DNA of 64,000 nucleotides, taken from contig CAWUEX030000002.1 of the NCBI GenBank assembly GCA_963921305.4, positions 868,001 to 932,000 of the forward strand, read 5' to 3'. Shown piece by piece: positions 42,019 to 51,003 of this stretch. Position numbers and translations under genes: made by a program. The notes below the pieces were generated by a model. That model was not told the DNA's origin and ran no database searches. It saw nothing but the letters and a program-made list of their open reading frames with translations. The stretch's first letter is position 1, and each line of letters opens with the position of its first letter. This DNA is from CAWUEX02 sp963921305. GTDB lineage: Bacteria; Pseudomonadota; Alphaproteobacteria; Rhodospirillales; Rhodospirillaceae.

Positions 42019-42377
42019 TGCCCGACGACTCCTCGAACGTGAGCGACGCCACGCCGCTGCGCTACAGCGTCAAAGGCAAACGCATGCGGTTCTTCGACGC
42101 CCAAGGTGTCGATGAGCTGGTGTCGATCTGCATGGGCCTGGCCCAGGAAATGTGGGTGCTGAAGGAACGCCAGGCGGCGATGGAAGCGATTGCCGAAGCC
42201 AAGGGCGTGATGGTGGCTGACGAAATGGAAAACTTCGAATTTTCCGCCGAACAGCGCCAGGCTTTGGATGCGGAACGCCAAGGGTTCATCGACCGCATTT
42301 TCTTCACCCTGCGGGAAGAGGCGGAGTCTCTGGAAGCGGCGCCCGAGGACGAGCCCCCCGCGCCGTCCATGCCCTAA
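42018..42377 (+). CDS. Small cytoplasmic protein coupled to the methyltransferase
   Basis: A 119-residue protein of no recognised family. Its ATG shares the last base of the methyltransferase stop (TAATG), so it is translationally coupled. The sequence is helical and acidic: YSVKGKRMRFFDAQGVDELVS, MGLAQEMWVLKERQAAMEAIAEAKG with heptad-like spacing, and a Pro/Glu-rich end (EAAPEDEPPAPSMP). It has no signal or membrane segment. It could be an accessory subunit of the methyltransferase. Confidence 0.7.
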   Translation: MPDDSSNVSDATPLRYSVKGKRMRFFDAQGVDELVSICMGLAQEMWVLKERQAAMEAIAEAKGVMVADEMENFEFSAEQRQALDAERQGFIDRIFFTLREEAESLEAAPEDEPPAPSMP

Positions 42378-42404
42378 CGCATTGCCTCAACCGCCGCGCC
42401 GAAT

Positions 42405-43790
42405 TTGACCGATACATCACATACTGAGTCTCCTTCGGCGCCGGATGAGCGGCTGTCAGTTTGGTTGCAACTCAGCTTCGGGGTCGGTCAGATCGGCGGC
42501 TCCATCCTCGCCAACACGCCATCCCTGATCCTGCTGTTTTTCATGACCGATGTGCTGGCGATTCCGGCCGCGCTGGCGGGCTTGGCCGTGTTTATTCCCA
42601 AAGTGTGGGTGATCGTATTCGACCCGGTCATGGGGCGGATTTCGGATCACACCGAAAGCCGCTGGGGCCGGCGGCGGCCTTATCTGCTGGCGGGCGCCTT
42701 GGGCTGTGGCATCGGCTTTTACTTTCTGTTCGACGTGCCGGCCTTTGACACCGTCGGCGCGCGCTTCCTCTACATGACGGTGATGTTCACTTTGGTCTCG
42801 ACCGCGTTCTCGGTGTTTTCCGTGCCCTATCTGGCCCAGGCGGGCGCGCTGGCGTCGAGCTACAAAGGGCGCACCACGGTGATGGCCTACCGCATGGCGT
42901 TTCAGGCGCTGGGCATTCTGATCGGCATCGGGCTGGTGAAATATCTGGTGGAGTGGGGCGGCGGCGGTCTTGCCGGGTACACCTTCATGGGCGCGGTACT
43001 GGCGGTGGTGTGTCTGGTGACGATGCTGTCGCCATTCTTCGCCACCCGGCACCGGGCGATCGACACCCCGGTCCAGACCGCGATGCCGATGGGGGAGCAG
43101 CTGCGCACCGCGTTTGCCAACAAGCCCTATCTGGTGCTGGCCACGGCCACGATCTTGTACTGGGTGGCGGGCAGCTGCGTGTACGCCGGCCTGCCCTATA
43201 TGTTCGACTACGTGGTGCTGGGCTCAGCCGGGTTGTTTTTCGACCTGGCCCTGTACATGACCATCGCCGCCTTCATCGCCATTCCCGGCTGGACCTGGCT
43301 GGCGGGGAAGATCGGCAAGAAGCCGACCTACTACATTTCCACCTTTGCCTATTGCCTCACCGTGCTGTCCTGGCTGCCCGCGGGACCGGGCGAAGACGGC
43401 TTGGTGATTCTGCGCGGCATCTTTGTCGGCCTGACCAACACCGGATTGCTGATGACAGCCGTGGCCATGCTCCCGGACACCATCGAGTACGACCGTCTGA
43501 CCACCGGCCAGCAGCGTGAAGGCGTGTTCTCCGGCGTGTGGATGGCGATTGAGAAAGCGGGCAACGCGGCAGGCGCCTTGGTGGTCGGCGTGACGCTGTC
43601 GATCATGGGCTTTGTTGAAAGCAGCGGCGGCGTGCGGGTCGAGCAAAGCGACTCGGCCATTCAGGGTATTCTCATCGGCTTTTCGATTATTCCGGTGATC
43701 TTGATGCTGGCCGGATTGGTGCTGTTGCGCACCTACAGACTGGATGAACCGGCGCTGGCGGAACTTCGCCAGGCCAAAGGCGACGGCTAA
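42405..43790 (+). CDS. MFS transporter, glycoside/pentoside/hexuronide (GPH)-type
   Basis: A 461-residue carrier with 12 predicted helices. The family signature FDPVMGRISDHTESRWGRRRPYLL near residue 78-100 (loop 2-3) is intact, and the N-terminal LSFGVGQIGGSILANTPSLILLFF is usual for the GPH group. Transport is probably cation-coupled uptake of a sugar or related compound; the substrate is unknown. It starts at TTG 42405, 27 bases after the small coupled gene. It overlaps the convergent VOC gene by four bases. Confidence 0.85.
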   Translation: MTDTSHTESPSAPDERLSVWLQLSFGVGQIGGSILANTPSLILLFFMTDVLAIPAALAGLAVFIPKVWVIVFDPVMGRISDHTESRWGRRRPYLLAGALGCGIGFYFLFDVPAFDTVGARFLYMTVMFTLVSTAFSVFSVPYLAQAGALASSYKGRTTVMAYRMAFQALGILIGIGLVKYLVEWGGGGLAGYTFMGAVLAVVCLVTMLSPFFATRHRAIDTPVQTAMPMGEQLRTAFANKPYLVLATATILYWVAGSCVYAGLPYMFDYVVLGSAGLFFDLALYMTIAAFIAIPGWTWLAGKIGKKPTYYISTFAYCLTVLSWLPAGPGEDGLVILRGIFVGLTNTGLLMTAVAMLPDTIEYDRLTTGQQREGVFSGVWMAIEKAGNAAGALVVGVTLSIMGFVESSGGVRVEQSDSAIQGILIGFSIIPVILMLAGLVLLRTYRLDEPALAELRQAKGDG

Positions 43791-44314
43791 GCCTCCGGCA
43801 CGCCGGTCCAGGTCTCCGGTTTGTCGTCGCGGTCCGGGTCCCACTCGATGAGATTGATCAGGGCGCCGTCGGGATCGCGGAAAATCATCTCGCGCTGCTT
43901 GACGTAACCGCGGATGCGCAGGGGCATGGCCGGGCTGACGATGGTGTGACCGCCGGCCTCCAGCTTGGCCGTAACAGCATCGAGATCGTCACAATAAAAC
44001 ACTGAACACATCTCGCCCACGTTCATGCCGGGAGACGGGCGCGCCACGGGGGGCGGAGATGGATTGGTCAGCTCAAACAACCCAACCATGCCGTAGTCGG
44101 GCTGGCCCTTGCGTTTAAGCACACAGGCGCGGGTGACGGTGGATTGCGGCACCGCCAACACTTCCCAGATGTTGCCGTCGCTGATCTCACCTTCAACGAA
44201 CACGTCGTCATAGCCGAGCACGTGTTCGTAAAAGGCGCGGCTGCGCGCCAGGTCGGAAACCATGATGGCAGCGCGGATCATTGGGCTGAACTTGGGGGGA
44301 CTGAACTTGGGCAT
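43787..44314 (-). CDS. VOC-family protein (glyoxalase/dioxygenase fold)
   Basis: A 175-residue vicinal-oxygen-chelate protein with paired beta-alpha-beta-beta-beta modules: IRAAIMVSDLARSRAFYEHVLGYDD in the first and MCSVFYCDDLDAVTAKLEAGGH followed by EMIFRDPDGALINLIEWD in the second. The final Glu in LIEW is in the usual metal-ligand position; a His ligand at the start (usually H of DH) is replaced by IMVSD, so metal binding is uncertain. The ATG at 44314 is preceded by AGGGAG at a good distance. It lies ten bases after the luciferase-like gene. Confidence 0.82.
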   Translation of the reverse strand: MPKFSPPKFSPMIRAAIMVSDLARSRAFYEHVLGYDDVFVEGEISDGNIWEVLAVPQSTVTRACVLKRKGQPDYGMVGLFELTNPSPPPVARPSPGMNVGEMCSVFYCDDLDAVTAKLEAGGHTIVSPAMPLRIRGYVKQREMIFRDPDGALINLIEWDPDRDDKPETWTGVPEA

Positions 44315-44324
44315 GGACGACTCC

Positions 44325-45341
44325 CTAAGCAGCGGCGCGGGCCGGGAGATCAAAGGCACCTGCGACTAGTTCGTAGGATTTCACACGCGCGGCAAAATCA
44401 TGGGTGATGGTGACCACCATCACTTCATCAACCCCGCAGCGGGCGGCCAGATCTTCGATGCCCGCTTTCACCACATCCGGCGTGCCGACCAACCCGGTGA
44501 GGCGCGAGGACTCGGCAATGCGGCGTTCACGGTCCGTATAGGGATAGTTCATCGCCTCTTCCGGCGTGGGATAGGGCCCGAGTTCTCCTTTGGCCAGTTG
44601 CAGCCGCCACAACTTGCGGCTCTGGGCGAGGTAGTCGGCGCGCTCTTGGGTCTCGGCACAGACGGCTCCGACGCACATGTTGGCTTGAGGTTCTTTCAAG
44701 GACTCCGATGGCTCGAACTGATCCCGGTACAAACCAATCGTGTCTTCCGCGCCGTCGGGATGAATGAAATGAGCAAAGGAATACGGCAGGCCGAACTTGG
44801 CCGCGAGGCGCGCGCTTTCGTCGGATGAGCCCAACAGCCAGATCTCCGGCGGCACTGGCGGACGCGGTGTGATTTTCGCTTGCGCCAGAGTCTTGTTGGC
44901 CGGCTCGCTGCCGGTCAGGAACGCCTGAAGATCGACGATCTTGGTGGGATAGTACTCCACCCCGATTTGCGACCCATAAGCCATGCCGAGAGTTGTCAGC
45001 TGGTCGCCGCCGGGCGCACGGCCCAAACCCAGGTCAACGCGGCCGGGATACATGGTCGCCAGCAGCGAGAAATTCTCCGCCACCTTGAGTGGGCTGTAGT
45101 GACTCAGCATCACCCCGCCGGAGCCAACGCGCATGGACGACGTCGCCGCCGCCACCCGGGCGATGAGAATTTCCGGCGCGCAGCCGGCCAACCCCTCGGT
45201 GCCATGATGTTCCGCCAGCCAGTAGCGATGATAGCCGAGACATTCGGTCACCCGGGCGAGTTCGAGGGTCTCCTCGATGGCCTCAATGGCGGTGCCGCCG
45301 GAGCGGATGGGCGTCTGATCCAGAACGCTGAGGGTGAGCAT
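44325..45341 (-). CDS. LLM-class flavin-dependent oxidoreductase
   Basis: A 338-residue TIM-barrel monooxygenase-like protein of the bacterial luciferase superfamily. It has SVLDQTPIRSGGTAIEAIEET, CLGYHRYWLAEHHGTEGLAGCAPE near residue 38-60, MRVGSGGVMLSHYSPLKVAE near 72 and GRVDLGLGRAPGGDQ near 105. These are features of the MsnO8-type subgroup. The flavin is FMN or F420. The ATG at 45341 gives the normal start; the VOC gene follows and the lyase gene precedes, so the three form one minus-strand unit. Confidence 0.88.
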   Translation of the reverse strand: MLTLSVLDQTPIRSGGTAIEAIEETLELARVTECLGYHRYWLAEHHGTEGLAGCAPEILIARVAAATSSMRVGSGGVMLSHYSPLKVAENFSLLATMYPGRVDLGLGRAPGGDQLTTLGMAYGSQIGVEYYPTKIVDLQAFLTGSEPANKTLAQAKITPRPPVPPEIWLLGSSDESARLAAKFGLPYSFAHFIHPDGAEDTIGLYRDQFEPSESLKEPQANMCVGAVCAETQERADYLAQSRKLWRLQLAKGELGPYPTPEEAMNYPYTDRERRIAESSRLTGLVGTPDVVKAGIEDLAARCGVDEVMVVTITHDFAARVKSYELVAGAFDLPARAAA

Positions 45342-45345
45342 AACG

Positions 45346-46233
45346 TTAGGCCGCAGACTCGTCTGACAGTTCTGCAATCATCTTTGCCCGGGCGAGCAGA
45401 CGCTCGGCTTCCACGACGTGCAGGACTTCGACCAGACGGCCATCCAATGTGGTTACGCCCGCGCCTTTGGCCTGGGCCTCCTTGTGGGCGGCGATGAGGC
45501 GCTCCGCATGCGCGATATCATCCTCGGACGGCGCAAAGATTCGATTGGCGCCGTCGATCTGTCGCGGATGAATAAGCGTCTTACCGTCAAACCCCATATC
45601 CCGGCCCTGAATGCAGGCAGCGATAAACCCGTCATCGTCGTCGAGATCGACATGCACGCCATCGAGCACATAGAGGCCGTTGGCCCGCGCTGCGAGGATC
45701 GTCAATTGCATGGCGGTGAGCATGGGGGCGCGGTCCGCCGGGTGGGCGCACTGCAGGTCTTTCGACAAATCGGCGGTGCCCACACATAGACCCGCCAGAC
45801 GCGGCGACGCCTGGCAAATGGCATCGGCCGATAAAATGCCGCGCGGGGTTTCCATCATGGCCCAAATGGTGAGACCGGATGGCGCGTTCGCGGCGTCGAG
45901 AACTTGATCAATTTGCGCGACTTCCTCGACCGTGGAGACCTTGGGCACGACAACACCGGCGGCGGCGGACCCGGCCACGGCGCGCAGATCATCCGCGCCC
46001 CACTGGGTGTCCAGCGCATTGACCCGGATCATCACCTCGCGCTTGCCGTAGGCTTTGGAGTCAACTGCGGCAACAGCGGCGGCGCGGGCCTCCGCCTTGG
46101 CGTCTGGCGCAACCGCGTCCTCCAGATCGAAGATCACCGCATCCGCAGGTAGAGTTTTCGCTTTTTCCAACGCGCGGGCGTTGGAGGCCGGCATGTAAAG
46201 AACGCTGCGCCGGGGGCGGTCTAGTGCGGGCAT
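45346..46233 (-). CDS. HpcH/HpaI aldolase / citrate-lyase-type CoA ester lyase
   Basis: A 295-residue TIM-barrel lyase. It has RRSVLYMPASNARALEKA and VIFDLEDAVAPDAKAEAR near residue 33-50 (the Mg-binding Asp/Glu set), VPKVSTVEEVAQID near 95, WAMMETPRGILSADAI near 125 and GFDGKTLIHPRQI near 215. Members cleave malyl-, citramalyl- or citryl-CoA, or hydrolyse malyl-CoA; which applies here cannot be read. It is four bases before the luciferase-like gene on the same strand. Confidence 0.88.
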   Translation of the reverse strand: MPALDRPRRSVLYMPASNARALEKAKTLPADAVIFDLEDAVAPDAKAEARAAAVAAVDSKAYGKREVMIRVNALDTQWGADDLRAVAGSAAAGVVVPKVSTVEEVAQIDQVLDAANAPSGLTIWAMMETPRGILSADAICQASPRLAGLCVGTADLSKDLQCAHPADRAPMLTAMQLTILAARANGLYVLDGVHVDLDDDDGFIAACIQGRDMGFDGKTLIHPRQIDGANRIFAPSEDDIAHAERLIAAHKEAQAKGAGVTTLDGRLVEVLHVVEAERLLARAKMIAELSDESAA

Positions 46234-46377
46234 AAGCGGATGTCCTGATCTTTCAGATTATGCATTTCGCTGCCGGTATAGCGCCCGGGTTGGAGCGCAG
46301 CAAGGCAAGGCTAGTGGCCAGCGCCGGACCACTATAAAATGATGGTTTGGCGCGTTAAGGGAAAGCTGGATTAGATC

Positions 46378-47037
46378 GTGTCACCGTCGGGGCCCGGGCC
46401 GGGCCTAAAAGGCATCAGCTTTGTCATTGTCGATAATCATCCGCAGATCATCTCTTTGCTGCGGACGATCCTGCATTCCTTTGGCGCCCGCGACATGCAT
46501 GACGCGTCGGACGGGGTCGAGGGCCTGCACCTGATCCAGACCCATGAACCCGACATCGTGATCGCCGACTGGGCGATGAAGCCCATGAGCGGAGTGCAAA
46601 TGGTGAAGACCATGCGCAAGCATGAGAACCAGACCATCCGCTTTATGCCCGTGATCATGCTGACCGGATACTCGGAGCGCGGCCGCATCGTCGCCGCTCG
46701 GGACAGCGGCATCAACGAATATCTGCTCAAGCCCGTGTCACCGAAATCACTCTACAGCCGCATTCGCGCCGTTATTGAACAGCCGCGGCGCTTCGTCAAA
46801 GCCGGGGAATATTTCGGACCGGACCGGCGGCGCGGCGAACATGAATTCAACGGGCCGGATAAACGCGGCACCGAGGAAACGGCAGACCGGCCCGATATGA
46901 AACAGCAGATGACTCAAAAAGAAATCGAAGACGAATATTTTATGCCGACGGCGTCGGGATCCGAAGCGTCTTCGGAACAATATGTCCCGCCGGGCATCCG
47001 CCGGGCGCGGGAGCTGGCCGCGAAAAACAAACGCTAG
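46378..47037 (+). CDS. CheY-like response regulator with C-terminal extension
   Basis: A 219-residue protein with an N-terminal receiver domain (12-125): the acidic pair is D19-N20 (usually Asp-Asp), the phosphorylation site is D64 in VIADWAM, T96 is in MLTGYSE and K118 in YLLKPVSPK. The remaining 90 residues are charged and probably disordered, with EYFGPDRRRGEHEFNGPDKR, a motif often seen in alphaproteobacterial receiver-only proteins. It has no output domain and no adjacent kinase gene. The GTG at 46378 is the start. Confidence 0.85.
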   Translation: MSPSGPGPGLKGISFVIVDNHPQIISLLRTILHSFGARDMHDASDGVEGLHLIQTHEPDIVIADWAMKPMSGVQMVKTMRKHENQTIRFMPVIMLTGYSERGRIVAARDSGINEYLLKPVSPKSLYSRIRAVIEQPRRFVKAGEYFGPDRRRGEHEFNGPDKRGTEETADRPDMKQQMTQKEIEDEYFMPTASGSEASSEQYVPPGIRRARELAAKNKR

Positions 47038-47054
47038 TTCTTACGTCGAGCAAG

Positions 47055-47687
47055 ATGATGGAGCCCCTGATACAAGGCATGATCGTCGGGGTGGCCCTCG
47101 CCGCACCAGTCGGACCGGTGGGGGTGATTTGCATTCAGCGGGCATTAACATTGGGCCGCTGGTCTGCAGTAACCGCTGGTCTGGGCGCTGCCGTAGCGGA
47201 TGCGATTTTTGGCGCTGTCGCGGGACTGGGATTGGTGCTCGTACAAGCGTTTGTCGAGACCCATCAAATGATCTTTACGCTGGCAGGCGTCGCCATCCTC
47301 GTCTGGCTTGGTGTGGGCACATGGCGCAAGCCAGCGAGTGCCGCCCGGCGGGAGTCACTCGTATCGGCCGGTTTGGCGAAAGACTTCGTAACAACTTTCT
47401 CTCTAGCGATCGTCAATCCGGCTACCATGTTTGCGGCCTTTGGATTGTTTGCGGCTTTTGGCCCGGTGGATGCGGGCAGCCGCCCCATTGCGGCGGGCTT
47501 GTTGGTCAGCGGTGTATTCCTGGGATCAGCAGCTTGGTGGTTGTTTCTATCGAGTGTCACGGTGGCGTTGCGGCAGCATATGCTTAGCAACATCGCCGCC
47601 GTCAACAAAGGTTCGGCAATTTTACTTTTCGTGTTCGCGCTGATTTTAGCCGCGAGACTCTTGGGTGAAAGCACCTGGAATTTATAG
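47055..47687 (+). CDS. LysE-family translocator
   Basis: A 210-residue inner-membrane exporter with six predicted helices. The opening GMIVGVALAAPVGPVGVICIQRALTLG is the LysE/RhtB signature; SLAIVNPATMFAAFGLFAAFG near residue 118-138 is the second conserved block. The group exports amino acids or related compounds; the substrate is unknown. It is 17 bases after the response regulator gene, so co-transcription is possible. Confidence 0.87.
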   Translation: MMEPLIQGMIVGVALAAPVGPVGVICIQRALTLGRWSAVTAGLGAAVADAIFGAVAGLGLVLVQAFVETHQMIFTLAGVAILVWLGVGTWRKPASAARRESLVSAGLAKDFVTTFSLAIVNPATMFAAFGLFAAFGPVDAGSRPIAAGLLVSGVFLGSAAWWLFLSSVTVALRQHMLSNIAAVNKGSAILLFVFALILAARLLGESTWNL

Positions 47688-47751
47688 GAGACAGATGCCA
47701 GGGAGAAGTCCGGCGCCAGTCGACAGATCGCCCGGCACACATTTCGATTCT

Positions 47752-48150
47752 TTAGCCGTAAAAAACCGAGGTGTCCGCGTAAACACGCCAGTCGGCAATG
47801 AGATCGTTTTCAAACGTATATACGTCCGTGCATGGCACGCGTAGCTTGGCGTTGTCCACCAAGCGAGTGAAGTGGGACATGACTTCAATAAAAACAATGT
47901 TGCCGCGACTAAACTTACTGCGCACGTCATGCCCGTCCCAATGGACCAAGCTGTACTGCCAAGACATGTAGGATTTAATACCTTCGATGCCGTGTTGCGC
48001 TTGTTTATGAGCAACCTGATAGCGGATGTCCCGAGCAACATAGCGCGCGGCCTCATCCCAATTCTGCTGGCCGATCATGGACTCCATGCTTTCGACGTGC
48101 CGGGTCAGCGGGCAATCTTCTATGCGGCGGTGATTTTCGGTGTCTGTCAT
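47752..48150 (-). CDS. SnoaL/NTF2-like fold protein
   Basis: A 132-residue protein with a cone-shaped alpha+beta fold: helix HVESMESMIGQQNWDEAARYV, then IRYQVAHKQAQHGIEGIKSYM and strands VFIEVMSHFTRL, PCTDVYTFENDLIADWRVYAD. This is typical for SnoaL-like cyclases, dehydratases and ligand-binding proteins, and activity cannot be assigned. It faces LysE convergently across 64 bases. The 218 bases upstream (to the asd stop) show no gene. Confidence 0.72.
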   Translation of the reverse strand: MTDTENHRRIEDCPLTRHVESMESMIGQQNWDEAARYVARDIRYQVAHKQAQHGIEGIKSYMSWQYSLVHWDGHDVRSKFSRGNIVFIEVMSHFTRLVDNAKLRVPCTDVYTFENDLIADWRVYADTSVFYG

Positions 48151-48368
48151 CTTTTGATTTTGTGAATCGGCCTTTTACGTATTCGCCCCGTAGAGATATT
48201 TCGTGGAGATATATAGTGCCGTTAAAGGCGCTTCAACCCAGACAGCCGGTCTGACGACCTGCTGCTAGACGGAAACCTCCTTCATCGCGGCACAGGGTGC
48301 GTGACGTGTCGTTAAGTTTGTATCCGGCCCCACACGAGGTGAACCGGTCCGGTAAAAGCGGCGCCTGA

Positions 48369-49439
48369 TCAGCCTTCGACGCTGAGGTAGTCGCGCACCA
48401 GCACTTCAGCGATCTGCACAGCGTTGAGCGCCGCCCCTTTGCGCAGGTTGTCGGACACACACCAAAACGACAGGCCGTTGTCGACGGTCGCATCGCTGCG
48501 GATGCGGGAGATGTACACCGCGTCTTCCCCCGGCACTTCCGCAGGCGTGACATAGCCTTCGTCGAGACGGTGATCCACCACCGTGACTCCCGGCGCCTTC
48601 TTGAGCAACGCGCGGGCCGCTTTGTCGTCCACCGGCTTTTCGGTCTCGATGTTGATGTATTCGGCATGGCCGATGAAGGTGGACACACGGGCACAGTTGG
48701 CGTGCACCTTGATGCGCGGGTCGAGAATCTTTTTGGTCTCGACCATCATCTTCCACTCTTCCTTGGTGGCGCCATCCTCCATGAACACGTCGATATGCGG
48801 AATGACGTTGAAGGCGATCTGCTTGGGGAACACTTCCTTGCTGTCGAGCGGCGGCTGGTTGGCGTAAATGCCTTTGGTCTGATTGAACAGCTCATCCATC
48901 GCCTCTTTGCCGGCACCCGAGGTCGATTGATAAGTCGAGACCACAACCCGCGTGATGCCGAATGCCTCATGCAGTGGCTTGAGCGCCGTGACCATCTGAA
49001 TGGTCGAACAGTTGGGATTGGCGATGATGCCTTTCTTTTTGTAACCGGCGATAGCGTCCGGGTTCACTTCCGGCACGATCAGGGGCACGTCCGGGTCCAT
49101 GCGGAAGTGTGACGTGTTGTCGATGACCACCGCTCCCGCGGCGGCGGCCCGGGGACCGTGCTTGGCTGAGACCTTGGCCCCCGGCGAGGACAACACGATG
49201 TCCACGCCGGCGAAGTCGAAATCCTCAAGGTTGCGCACCTTAAGCACGTCGTCTTCGCCGTAGGACACCTCAGCGCCGGTAGAGCGCTCCGAGGCCAGCG
49301 CAATCACTTTGTCGGCGGGAAACTGGCGCTCCCACAGGGTGTTGAGCACTTCGCGCCCGACATTGCCGGTGGCGCCTATCACCGCAACCGTATAACCCGC
49401 GCCGTTTTCCCGACCGTTCTCATCGTCTAACATCATCAT
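48369..49439 (-). CDS. asd: Aspartate-semialdehyde dehydrogenase
   Basis: It makes aspartate 4-semialdehyde, precursor of lysine/DAP, threonine and methionine. The NADP site is VAVIGATGNVGREVLNTL, the catalytic cysteine is in IIANPNCSTIQMVTALKP near residue 140, and STYQSTSGAGKEAMDEL and ARVSTFIGHAEYINIETEKP follow. About 350 residues is normal. Three consecutive ATG codons (49439, 49436, 49433) give an unclear start, with GCGAGA just upstream. It follows leuB in the same direction, but a plus-strand gene lies between. Confidence 0.95.
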   Translation of the reverse strand: MMMLDDENGRENGAGYTVAVIGATGNVGREVLNTLWERQFPADKVIALASERSTGAEVSYGEDDVLKVRNLEDFDFAGVDIVLSSPGAKVSAKHGPRAAAAGAVVIDNTSHFRMDPDVPLIVPEVNPDAIAGYKKKGIIANPNCSTIQMVTALKPLHEAFGITRVVVSTYQSTSGAGKEAMDELFNQTKGIYANQPPLDSKEVFPKQIAFNVIPHIDVFMEDGATKEEWKMMVETKKILDPRIKVHANCARVSTFIGHAEYINIETEKPVDDKAARALLKKAPGVTVVDHRLDEGYVTPAEVPGEDAVYISRIRSDATVDNGLSFWCVSDNLRKGAALNAVQIAEVLVRDYLSVEG

Positions 49440-49498
49440 TCTCGCTGTATCTTGGCCCGCTGAGGTGCCGTTGGGGCGCCTCAATACAAGGTGCGGTG

Positions 49499-49526
49499 AG
49501 TGAACTCAAGGTAGTGAACTCAAGGT
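49499..49526. repeat. 14-base tandem duplication AGTGAACTCAAGGT
   Basis: Two exact, adjacent copies (49499-49512 and 49513-49526) lie between the divergent asd and DUF962 genes, just upstream of the DUF962 start. They could be a small promoter-region duplication. Confidence 0.55.
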
Positions 49527-49551
49527 GGCGCCATAGCCCTGCGAAAGACCA

Positions 49552-49878
49552 ATGTCCGGAAAAATCACAACCTACAGCGACTTCTGGCCCTACTACCTGA
49601 GGGAACATGCCCAACCGGCGACCCGGGGATGGCATTATGTCGGCACTTCTTTAGTTGCCGTGTGCCTGGTTTTGGCCGTGATGGCCGATCCGCTGTGGCT
49701 GATCGCCATGCCGGTGGCCGGATATGGCTTCGCCTGGGCCAGCCACTTTCTAATTGAGAAGAACCGCCCGGCGACCTTCACGTACCCAGGGTGGTCGCTG
49801 GTCAGCGATTTCCGCATGTTCGGATTGTGGGTGACGGGACGACTAGGGCCGCATCTCGACGCGGCAGGGGTTCGGTAA
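49552..49878 (+). CDS. DUF962 (Mpo1-like) membrane protein
   Basis: A 108-residue protein with two hydrophobic segments (YVGTSLVAVCLVLAVMADPLW and LIAMPVAGYGFAWASHFLI). The signature is HYVGTSL, GYGFAWASHFLIEKNRPATF and YPGWSLVSDFRMFG, which match the DUF962/Mpo1 family; the yeast member is a dioxygenase of 2-hydroxy fatty acids that uses conserved histidines, and H28 and H64-type residues are present. Enzymatic activity here is inferred only. It is on the opposite strand between leuB and asd, two bases from the leuB stop. Confidence 0.85.
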   Translation: MSGKITTYSDFWPYYLREHAQPATRGWHYVGTSLVAVCLVLAVMADPLWLIAMPVAGYGFAWASHFLIEKNRPATFTYPGWSLVSDFRMFGLWVTGRLGPHLDAAGVR

Positions 49879-49880
49879 CC

Positions 49881-50990
49881 TTAGCCCGCGAGCACCTGCA
49901 TTTCTGCCAGCACGGCATCGCCCATCTGCGTGGTGCCGACGGGATCGACGCCCTCGGCCTTGATGTCGCCGGTGCGGATGTTTTTGGCCAGAACCGCTTC
50001 CACCGCCTTCTCCACCAGATCGGCTTCAGCGGCCATGTCGAAGGAATAGCGCAGCATCATCGACGTGGAGAGAATCTGCGCCAGCGGGTTGCCGAGGTTT
50101 TGGCCGGCGATATCCGGAGCCGAGCCGTGCACCGGTTCGTACAGCGCCGGCTGGCGCCCATCTTCGCCCACCGCGCCGAGGCTGGCCGACGGCAGCATGC
50201 CGAGTGAGCCGGTCAGCATGGCTGCGAGATCAGACAGGATGTCGCCGAACAGATTGTCGGTCAGAATGACGTCGAACTGTTTGGGCGCGCGCACCAGCTG
50301 CATCGAGCAGTTATCGATGAACATGTGGCTGAGATCGATGTCGGTGTAGTCCGCATCGCGCAGCTTGGTGGTTTCATCGCGCCACACCACGCCGCTTTCC
50401 ATCACATTGGCTTTGTCGACCGAACACACACGGCTATCGCGTTTGCGGGCGAGATCGAAGGCGACGTGGGCGATGCGGAGAATTTCAGCCGTGGAATAGG
50501 CCTGGGTGTTGTAGCCGCGGCGTTCGCCATCGCCGAGGTCTTCAATGCCGCGGGGCTCACCGAAATAGATACCGCCGATCAGCTCGCGCACGATCATCAC
50601 ATCAAGGCCCTGCACCAATTCGGTCTTGAGCGAGGACGCGCCAGCCAGGGCATCGAACACAATGGCCGGACGCAGATTGGCGAACAGGCCCATGGTCTTG
50701 CGCAAGCGCAGCAAGCCTTTCTCCGGACGGAGATCGTAGTCAACGTCGTCCCACTGCGGCCCACCGATGGAGCCGAACAAAACAGCGTCGGAGGCGAGCG
50801 CGAGATCGGTGGTCTCGTCCGTCAACGGCGTGCCATGAGCGTCATAGGACGCACCGCCGACCAATCCCTCTTCGATTTCAAAGGACGCCGCACCGGTGCC
50901 GTTCAACCAGTCGAGAATACGCCGCGCCTGAACCATCACCTCAGGCCCGATGCAGTCCCCGGCGAGGACGAGAATCTTTTTCGTGCTCAT
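49881..50990 (-). CDS. leuB: 3-isopropylmalate dehydrogenase
   Basis: It oxidises and decarboxylates 3-isopropylmalate in leucine synthesis. It has ILVLAGDCIGPEVMVQARRIL, VLFGSIGGPQWDD near residue 77, LRKTMGLFANLRPA, VRELIGGIYFGEPRG near 143 and ILTDNLFGDILSDLAAMLTG near 245 with the metal-binding aspartates. The length of 369 residues is normal. It follows leuD by 13 bases. Confidence 0.96.
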   Translation of the reverse strand: MSTKKILVLAGDCIGPEVMVQARRILDWLNGTGAASFEIEEGLVGGASYDAHGTPLTDETTDLALASDAVLFGSIGGPQWDDVDYDLRPEKGLLRLRKTMGLFANLRPAIVFDALAGASSLKTELVQGLDVMIVRELIGGIYFGEPRGIEDLGDGERRGYNTQAYSTAEILRIAHVAFDLARKRDSRVCSVDKANVMESGVVWRDETTKLRDADYTDIDLSHMFIDNCSMQLVRAPKQFDVILTDNLFGDILSDLAAMLTGSLGMLPSASLGAVGEDGRQPALYEPVHGSAPDIAGQNLGNPLAQILSTSMMLRYSFDMAAEADLVEKAVEAVLAKNIRTGDIKAEGVDPVGTTQMGDAVLAEMQVLAG

Positions 50991-51003
50991 GATCGATGAA
51001 GAC

